Shown piece by piece: positions 15,555 to 21,616 of a DNA stretch of 21,616 bases. Each line of letters begins with the position of its first letter. The stretch's first letter is position 1. Origin of the DNA: Chara braunii (Eukaryota; Streptophyta; Charophyceae; Charales; Characeae); assembly GCA_003427395.1 (NCBI GenBank), contig BFEA01000190.1:1475125-1496740 (forward strand), given 5' to 3'. The position numbers and the translations under genes are program-made. Below the pieces are notes generated by a model. The model worked only from the letters and a program-made list of their open reading frames with translations. It ran no database searches and was not told where the DNA came from.

Positions 15555-15761
15555 GCCTACGGGCCCTCTTGTTATGATTCTGGTTGTCTGTTGTCTGCTC
15601 AGAGAAGTAGGAAACGTCTCCTCAGAGAAGTCCGGTCACAAGAAAAAGGGGCCAACCCCGTAATAGTGAGGATTCATAACATAGTGAGGAGAAGTAACCA
15701 CACGAAGTAACCACATAGTGAGGGTTGGCTCCAACTACGTTATGAGCCTATGGGCCCTCTT
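15555..15761. repeat. 16-bp direct repeat bracketing a 175-bp insertion or rearrangement
   Basis: The sequence gcctaYgggccctctt occurs at 15555-15570 (Y=c) and 15746-15761 (Y=t). Between them lie 28 bp matching the end of the 17989 LTR (tgttatgattctggttgtct, 15570-15597) and rearranged blocks of the dispersed repeat (ggggccaaccccgtaata, gagaagtaaccacacgaag, agggttggctcc). This is either a retroposon with a 16-bp target duplication or a deletion scar of the LTR element. Confidence 0.6.
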
Positions 15762-16493
15762 CCTGGAGGTATTGGTGCACCATTTCAGTGTAGTCTTCTC
15801 CAAGAGAGCCAGAATAGCACTCACCTTCACGTCCTCCTCACATTTGAACCCACTCAGGTAGTTTCGTTGTGCAGTGACCCAATCCGCAACATCCACCTTT
15901 GGGTCCTCGCCAGAGAAAATAGGTGGAGGGGTCAACTTGGGCCGGTGAAAATCAAATGGAAATGAGGGTTGTGAAGGTGTCGCTGACTTGGGTGTAGAGG
16001 GAGGAGATGTGAGTCTGGATTGTGGGAGTTGTTTAGGGTCTGCTTGGGAGGGCCCAAGAGACGGAGGAACGGTCAGGTTGGTTGGGATCTTCAAATGTGT
16101 AAAGATCAGATCCAGTTTGGAAGAGATGTCATCCAGCTTCTTGAAAAAAGTTGAGTGGCTGCTCTCCAGATTGGTGATCCTCTCGTCCCAGTTAGTAAAA
16201 TAAGAACGGTGAATATCATCCTGTAAAAGGATGAACTCAGCCATGTCCTTATTGTACTGGCTGGAAGTACCACTCATCCTGATCTTCTCAACATCAGTAA
16301 TCAACAATTTTCTCCCGGCCTCCTTCTGGGCTGCTGCTTCTTTTCTTTTAAGCTCAGCCTTTAGAGCCTCAACTGCCAATGCCTGTTGGCGGAGTTTCTC
16401 CTCCTGGGCACGCAGTTCAGCCTCTAAAGGGTCAAGCGGAATTTGAGGCTTCACATCAGAAGCCTCTCCCTTCTCACCATCTGCCATTTCCAC
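15735..16493 (-). pseudogene. gag: Truncated gag of a second, related gypsy element
   Basis: The ORF is 252 codons from 16493 (MEMADGEKGEASDVK). It has a coiled-coil N-terminus (LEAELRAQEEKLRQQALAVE), then ILLQDDIHRSYFTNWDERI, a Pro/Ser-rich linker and EDPKVDVADWVTAQRNYLSG up to LLEKTTLKWCTN. These align block by block with the gag at 8032-9657. After KWCTN, at about 15775, the sequence leaves gag homology and stops at 15735 within the direct-repeat junction. The rest of gag, the zinc knuckle and all of pol are absent, so it cannot encode a functional element. Confidence 0.85.
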
Positions 16494-17974
16494 AATTCAG
16501 AAGGTAATAAAAACCCTAAAACACAAGACAAAACAGGAGGTAATAGGAATCGAGTTTTCTCTTCAGTACTTACTCAATTATCACCTACCTGGAGAGAGAA
16601 AGTTGGTCCGTCTGAGCAAGTGAGTGCTCAGTCTCTGCAGACCGCTCGAGGGTCAGGGTCAGTTTAGAATAAGCTCAGCAGAAATCCGTTTCTCGATTTT
16701 CCCATCACTGACCTGAACCAACAATGCACACAAAATTTGCAAATCCTGCATCAATAACTTACAGGACGCAGTCTTCGACTGATTAGTGTTGATTAGTAAT
16801 TAGACAGAGTGACTAATTAGGGATAAACAGGTGTCCGCTGATAACCAAGGTGCAGCGATTTATAGGTAAACCTATTTTTAGACCTACCCTACAGACTTCA
16901 CCACTGTATGACCCTGTATGCCATACCCTAAGTATGGCGAATTACAGTAAAGACTGTACTTGACTCAAAACATCAAATCTGATGGTGCAATTTCAAACAC
17001 AGGTTGTACACTGAATTGCGATTTACCAAGGACTGACAAAATTGAATTCTGACGGACAAAATTGAAGTTACGACTGACCCTAGTCTAGTCAAGCTTCATC
17101 TATGGCAGCGCAAAATTCAAATTTGCATTATCACTGACAACAGGACCCTGAACTCACCAATTCACTACACAATATGAATTGCAATACTGTGAAGGAGTCA
17201 TAGGTCAAATTTGAGTCAGAAAGGAGGTTAAACAGGGTTAGTAGAAGTAAAAAACGATAGGTAGGGGAAACTGGCTATGACTGTCCCACAGTCAAAATTT
17301 CGATTTTCAACTGTCAACACACCGACTGACCATATTTCGCTAATCTAAAAATAATCCCATAATCGCCACACAGAGTAGAGTAAGGAACACACTTACTTCA
17401 GGGTTATCTCTGAAGAAGATGAATGAAACTCTGGCTATGGCTATCTGGTCAACCCCATCTCGCCAGTTTCATACCCTGATCATTCCCAGTGTTCCCACGT
17501 ACCAAACTTCCTGAAACTTGGCGATCCAACAGATTACCCTAAGGCGCTTCACCCTCAACTGACAGAAACACAAAAATCGGACTCCCAAATGTTGATAACT
17601 GAGTAACTAAGTGCAGCGCCACTTCACCCTGTACAGCGCTGCTTGGAGATTAGGGATCCTGACCCAATTCCAAAATCGCAACACCTTGGGACCACTTATT
17701 TGCCAATCGTCAGCCTCCAGATGAATCGCCAGGCCAAAAATAGCCTCTCAGAGCCTCATAGGCCTCTGAGAATCAATCATCAACCATTCCTGCACAACCT
17801 TACGCAGGAGTGAGTCACCCTCTATCCAATTCTCCTCGCCACACACTCACTACCACCACCCTCACTGTCGCAAACCCTGAAGATCACAAATCGCCATGAA
17901 ACTCAACTCCAGTGTCTCGTCAGATAGTGATAGTTGCTCCAACTCATCAATCGCTCCAGAGTCTGGATCCAATC
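16494..17974 (-). other. Leader of the remnant gypsy element
   Basis: About 1.5 kb between PBS and gag start, with no ORF of note and no recognised motif. It shows how far upstream of gag the PBS of this family lies, and hence why the other element's PBS is not seen before the gap. Confidence 0.6.
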
Positions 17975-17986
17975 GCTCTGATACCA
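17975..17986 (-). other. Primer-binding site for initiator tRNA-Met
   Basis: The minus strand reads TGGTATCAGAGC, the 12-mer complementary to the 3' end of plant initiator tRNA-Met. It lies two bases from the LTR end, as in plant gypsy and copia elements. Confidence 0.92.
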
Positions 17987-17988
17987 AT

Positions 17989-19270
17989 TGTTATGATTCT
18001 GGTTGTCTATTGTCTGAAGACCAACACTTACTCACATAGACTCCCAGGTATACCCATACATACACATAAGGAAGGGGAGAGGATAGGAGTATCACACCGC
18101 ATAGAGAGAGATAAACACAGCGGAAGACTTGACCATGCGATATGACAGGGTACACTGAAAGTGCAATTCACTACACTCAATCCTCACAACCAGTCATAAA
18201 GGAAAGCCGAGTAGATCACATCCAAGAAACAATGAATCGATGATAGTCTAAACCTAGTATCAACATTGTTTATTAAACTCGGAGTCTTGAATTGTCAGAA
18301 TAACCTCGGAACTATGATGCGCTGCTCAGAAATAGCGAAATTAGCAGCGCTTCACTCCCCAACCCTGATGAACTGCTATTACCACCCCTAAGTCCCTGAA
18401 ACATCAAGCGCCACCCTTATACAGCCTCCAGAGGGAAGCGCCACCCTGAAACAGGCCTCTAAGGCCAAGTGCCACTCAGAGGATGAAGAAGAAGACCAGT
18501 GCCACAATATCTGATGATGACGAAGTGTTGGAAGACTTCCCGGATGGAAGTCTGCAGCAGCGCCGCCACTCCTTACAAGATGACCTCTAAGGAAGAAGCT
18601 GCAGCATCACAAACCTGTAACCCTACTCCGGAGGAGGGTCCAGCAGGGTACCAGCTTCTCTCGCCTCCAGCAGACCTCGAATAGCCCAGACCTCTGTACA
18701 GCCCCGTGTGCTGAGAGTACAGCGCAGGTCCCAGCTACGGCTGGCGCTCCGAAGGTCTGGCTATGTCCGTCTCCCTCAAGGCTGAGCCGCCACCACTTCC
18801 AGTTCATGCGTTGCACCGCAGCGATGTACACGGTACCAACCGCCAAAAGCTCTGAACCGATGTGCCCATCCTATCTATAACCTACACTAGCCTAGACACG
18901 ACCTAGACCGGTCTGACTGGACCGACCGGTACCGTTTCAGTTTCGACCTCTCAGCCTCTACCTTACCCGGCTATAGGCTATAGGACCGTCTATCAGCATA
19001 GGCCTTTAGGGCCTGTCTGTCCTAGGGGTAGCCCAGGCCTGCTATTCGCAGTTAGGGTAGCTGTAGGAAATTCTGGTTAGTACGGGCCTATATTTTCCCC
19101 GAATTTGCAGATATATCCCTCATGAATTTCCTCACAGTCAGCTGTCGCGGTTAGCCCTCAGCCAAACAAAATTACGAATCTAACCTAAGACGCGACCCGA
19201 CCGAGGCAAGCCCCGAGCTTCGCCCTCGGCCCAATGTACAGCCCACTGAGAATCTGCAGGCTTCATTACA
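17989..19270 (-). repeat. 5' LTR of the remnant gypsy element
   Basis: On the plus strand it starts tgttatgattctggttgtct and ends ttcattaca, giving TG...CA on the minus strand. The left edge is fixed by the PBS and the right edge by similarity to the LTR at 3282-4363 (TGYAATGA start on the minus strand). The length is about 1282 bp. It is clearly diverged from the other LTR, so the two elements belong to related but separate subfamilies. Confidence 0.8.
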
Positions 19271-19350
19271 CTCTACTGCCTGCTGCATGGCCTAGGGGCC
19301 TCACATTAGATCCAAGTTGAAAGTTCCTCTTCTCAATAGCCATTGGCTAT
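19271..19350. other. Flank between LTR and small retroposon
   Basis: Host intron sequence with no feature seen beyond the ctct possible target duplication at its start. Confidence 0.4.
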
Positions 19351-19440
19351 AGGTCACATCATGGCTTTTTTTTTGTTTTTTCGTTTTTTTTTTGGTTGAA
19401 AAAGAACAGTGTCCTTGCTAGGAGAGAGGTCACATCATGG
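19351..19440 (-). mobile_element. Short retroposed insertion with 14-bp target duplication
   Basis: The 14-mer aggtcacatcatgg is present at 19351-19364 and again at 19427-19440. Between them the minus strand reads a short unique part (ctcctagcaaggacactg) followed by A runs interrupted by single bases, a poly(A)-like tail. A perfect 14-bp duplication next to an A tail is the signature of LINE-driven insertion. At about 60 bp this is a truncated SINE or a retroposed RNA fragment. Confidence 0.85.
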
Positions 19441-19912
19441 TTAGTTCCACTGATGATGACACCATTTTGGCCTCTCCAAATCTGAATCAGTCATAAATAG
19501 TTGGTGATAGATGTCCCCTGCTTCACTGGGCTTCACATTCATATTCCTTCCTCTTTGACAGTGAGAAAGGTCTATGCTCTGATGGCATCCATATCCACTC
19601 TCTTTGTTGAGAACACCCTCCATGACTTGGTAATATTTCGGAGCTTATCCATGTGAAAAATGATGTGGCCAACATACAGCCATACAGAGGAAGATAGGCA
19701 TACACATCACGCAACTGCATGAGTGTTGCCGTCTTCCCCCATACACAATCACCCTCATCATGACTGCATTTGACTGGATACATTCATGATGAGGGTGTTT
19801 TGTGTGTTCGGGGGTACATGGTAGTGGAACAAGTAGGATGACACTGGGGGAAGATGAGAGCAGTGGAATCTGACATCTCTTGGTTGGCTTTCACTTGCGA
19901 CGCTGCACTCAC
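19441..19912. other. Intronic stretch, no supported gene
   Basis: Short minus-strand ORFs occur without domains. An imperfect inverted repeat built on caccctcatcatgac and catgatgagggtgt lies near 19750-19798. Confidence 0.45.
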
Positions 19913-20047
19913 CTTCAATTTAGCACAATCCACTTGCAGGGCTTCCCTTCTCTGAGATAAGCCTTCCTCCTGCTTGCCAAGTCTTTGAATAGCTCCATTC
20001 AGCTTATCTTTTGCCGACAGAGCATCCTGAACGGATGCTCGCAAGGC
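19913..20047 (-). CDS. SMC-like protein, coiled-coil exon
   Basis: This is 135 nt (45 codons) between acceptor GTAATTGCAG (ctg at 20048-20050) and donor TTGAAG|GTGAGT, a near-consensus donor. It is phase 0 at both ends. The peptide ALRASVQDALSAKDKLNGAI ... QRREALQVDCAKLK has heptad Leu/Ile/Val and many charged residues, a typical coiled coil. It is separated from the exon at 14421-14780 by a 5.1-kb intron carrying the gypsy remnant. Confidence 0.75.
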
Positions 20048-20464
20048 CTGCAATTACCAACAGGTTCTGCAGATTGTCAGAGTTACCAAACTTCTACACA
20101 GAGGCCAGGAAAGAATAAGAATGCCTGAAACTTTAAACACACCCAAAAGTGATGGTTCAACACCAAAATGGGAAAGAAGGATAGAAAACAGAATGTAAAA
20201 AGTTCTCAAAACACGTAGGAAAAGCAGCAAGGGGCTCGAAACGCCTTGTTGATTTGTGCCCGTGGTGCACAGCCTGCTGCACAGTGAACTAAATGCTGGA
20301 GCAGGGAAAAAATGTAAGACAAAAATAAACATAGGTTACATAGCAAAATATTCCTCAAATTTTCGTGAAAGAAAAGCTCGTGATTTTTACGAGTTCACGA
20401 GTCAGGACTTGGGGATGTTGTTGCAACCAAACACACAGTCAACGAGGTCCCGAATATTCCGAGT
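20048..20464. other. Intronic stretch, no supported gene
   Basis: It lies within the intron between exons 21216-21326 and 19913-20047. The plus-strand ORF 20256-20852 (198 codons) has no domain, and its 3' half is made of the purine-rich repeat, so I do not call it a gene. Confidence 0.45.
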
Positions 20465-20765
20465 CGGAGCTGAAAATCCTGAAGTGGCGAAAGGAAAGAA
20501 TTCCATTTCCCCAAATTTCAGGTGGTCGAGATCCATTTCAGCCCTGAAGGTTACCATCTTCAGGATCTTCAAGGGAGGAGGGGCTGAGGATCCTGGAGTG
20601 GTGAAAACCCTAACGGGGGGTTGGTGGACAAGGATGATCAACCCCCCCCCACACACATTCCCACTCATTCAGGAACTCAAAGGGCGGCTGAAGAGCCTGA
20701 AAGGTCCTCAAGCTGTGAAAATCTTGAAGGGGTCTTCAAGTGGTGAAAATCTTCAAGGGGAATTT
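20465..20765 (+). repeat. Degenerate purine-rich repeats (tgaaaatcYtgaag family)
   Basis: The motif gctgaaaatcctgaagtggc recurs with changes as gctgaggatcctggagtggt, gctgaagagcctgaaagg, tgtgaaaatcttgaaggg and ggtgaaaatcttcaaggg. Spacing is irregular, from about 25 to 115 bp. It accounts for the long plus-strand ORF here. Confidence 0.6.
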
Positions 20766-20767
20766 GG

Positions 20768-20811
20768 AGAGGGCGGGGGGGGGAGGAGGAGGGGGATGGG
20801 ATGGGAGAGGG
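20768..20811 (+). other. G-run tract with G-quadruplex potential
   Basis: It contains at least five runs of three or more G's with short loops (gagggcgggggggg, gggggatgggatggg, gaggg) on the plus strand. The host gene's transcript would carry the C-rich complement. Confidence 0.7.
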
Positions 20812-20836
20812 AAACATATCAGCCCCCTCCTAATCT

Positions 20837-21150
20837 CTTCCTCTGGCAGTAACGCTCTCATAAGGAAGTAAGTAGCACATGAGCAATAGAGGGAGGACTA
20901 GGGGTCTTTCCTCCGGCAGGGAAAAAGGAGGACGAAGGGTCTATGCATCATGGGCCAAGTACTGGAAGAAGGGCGCAAAGAAATGTGGTTAAGTCTCAGG
21001 TGTGTCTCAGGAGGTAGAAGTAGGCACCAAGCTCATCTGGCAGTAACATTTTCAGAAGAAACAGCAAAAGTAGGGATGGGCTATGGAGGGAGGGGTATGG
21101 GTCCTCCTCTTGCAGGGAACAAGCAGGAAGAAGGGGCTATGCATCATGGG
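20837..21150 (+). repeat. Direct repeat, two copies about 200 bp apart
   Basis: Copy 1 (about 20837-20954) and copy 2 (about 21037-21150) share, in order, tctggcagtaac, a gagggaggRSTA block, ggtctttcctccggcaggga / ggtcctcctcttgcaggga, an aggaRgaaggggtctatgca-type block and tgcatcatggg. They look like one old tandem duplication inside the intron. Confidence 0.75.
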
Positions 21151-21215
21151 GATTCATGGGGCAATGACAAGGAAACCGATGAAGTCATCTCAGTGGTCTC
21201 TCAGGAGGTTCTCAC

Positions 21216-21326
21216 CTTTTCTTCGCATTTGACTGCAGCTAGCTTCTCTGACGTCCCCTCTAGCTTGTGTTTAAGACGTGTAAGCTCCTGACAAAGAGTA
21301 GTCTCTTGCTTCCGTAAGAACAGTGC
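21216..21326 (-). CDS. SMC-like protein, coiled-coil exon (most 5' seen)
   Basis: This is 111 nt (37 codons) between acceptor AACGTGGCAG (ctg at 21327-21329) and donor GAAAAG|GTGAGA, phase 0 at both ends. The peptide ALFLRKQETTLCQELTRLKH KLEGTSEKLAAVKCEEK is amphipathic coiled coil. The gene's N-terminal part, including any Walker A head or GHKL ATPase, must lie to the right of the window. Confidence 0.7.
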
Positions 21327-21489
21327 CTGCCACGTTAAGATGAATTGCATGGTCAAAATCAGTGTCAGTTTAGTGACATATATGATATATCAGATAGCAC
21401 ACTAAGTTGAAGTCGTCAGCAAAAGGTATGTATTCCATTCTCTGATTATTTGGTCAAAGAAACAGACTGAAACAGTTTTCACCTTTGGC

Positions 21490-21616
21490 AGTAGCCGATG
21501 CAGATCCCAGGGGTCGATCCCTTGACCTCAGCTTACCTGTGTACAGTATCTGCACAGTTCCCTGGAGTTGAACCCGTGACCTGCACGATAGCCAGTGGTA
21601 AGTAGGTCGCCGTAGG
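21490..21616 (-). repeat. Tandem tRNA B-box-like units, SINE-type
   Basis: Two similar units occur: 21497-21532 (cagatcccaggggtcgatcc, cttgacct) and 21549-21587 (cacagttccctggagttgaa, cccgtgacct). On the minus strand the second holds ggttcaactcc, a perfect Pol III B-box match, and the first a weaker ggatcgacccc. T-stem pairing is imperfect and any A box is outside the window, so these are tRNA-derived repeats rather than tRNA genes. Confidence 0.5.

Larger units (their letters stand above)
15570..19270 (-). mobile_element. Deleted gypsy element remnant (5' LTR, PBS, leader, partial gag)
   Basis: In minus-strand order: LTR 17989-19270, PBS, about 1.5 kb leader, gag fragment, then at most a 28-bp stub of the 3' LTR at 15570-15597. 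Bases ctct flank both outer ends (15566-15569 and 19271-19274), a possible 4-bp target duplication, though Ty3 elements usually make 5 bp. It lies in the host-gene intron between exons 19913-20047 and 14421-14780, in the same orientation as the gene. Confidence 0.75.

Noticed and set aside
20256-20852. 198-codon plus ORF
   Set aside because: Its length comes from a degenerate purine-rich repeat. It shows no domain and lies antisense in the host-gene intron.
1-21616. CRISPR array, bacterial operon or phage
   Set aside because: Repeats are not regularly spaced with unique spacers, and all content is of eukaryotic type.

Overview
The window is nuclear DNA from a eukaryote, most likely of the green-plant/streptophyte-alga lineage. 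The signs are GT-AG introns, a Ty3/gypsy retrotransposon of the chromodomain (chromovirus) type, a primer-binding site matching the 3' end of initiator tRNA-Met, retroposed U6 snRNA copies and tRNA-derived SINE heads. No bacterial operon, ribosome-binding site or CRISPR array is seen. A charophyte such as Chara is my best guess, but that is inference.

The hidden backbone is one host gene on the minus strand, running off both ends of the window. Read right to left, its supported exons are 21216-21326, 19913-20047, 14421-14780, 12300-12368, 2247-2411, 1742-1947 and 497-851, with a weaker candidate at 15003-15140. The first five encode about 280 residues of charged coiled coil, each a whole number of codons between AG acceptors and GT donors. 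The last two join in phase 2 to give an SMC-type hinge. The product is therefore an SMC-like or SMC-hinge protein. Its introns reach about 10 kb and hold nearly everything else.

The largest intron (2412-12299) holds a minus-strand Ty3/gypsy element: 3' LTR 3282-4363, pol 4397-8035, gag 8032-9657, and a leader running into an assembly gap (10066-10980). Gag and Pol are joined by a canonical -1 slippery heptamer directly before the gag stop. The copy is probably non-autonomous. The integrase has Gln where the catalytic Glu is expected, a TGA separates the chromodomain from the rest of Pol, and gag has two stops near its 5' end.

The 14421-19913 intron holds a remnant of a related element: 5' LTR 17989-19270, PBS 17975-17986, a long leader, and a truncated gag 15762-16493, with no pol. 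A complex junction with a 16-bp direct repeat lies at 15555-15761.

Smaller features are three U6-like copies (two of them head-to-head), a tRNA-derived SINE nested in an older dispersed repeat, a small retroposed insertion with a perfect 14-bp target duplication, a MITE-like 14-bp inverted repeat in a short intron, an 80-bp tandem repeat, a G-run tract, and several low-complexity stretches.
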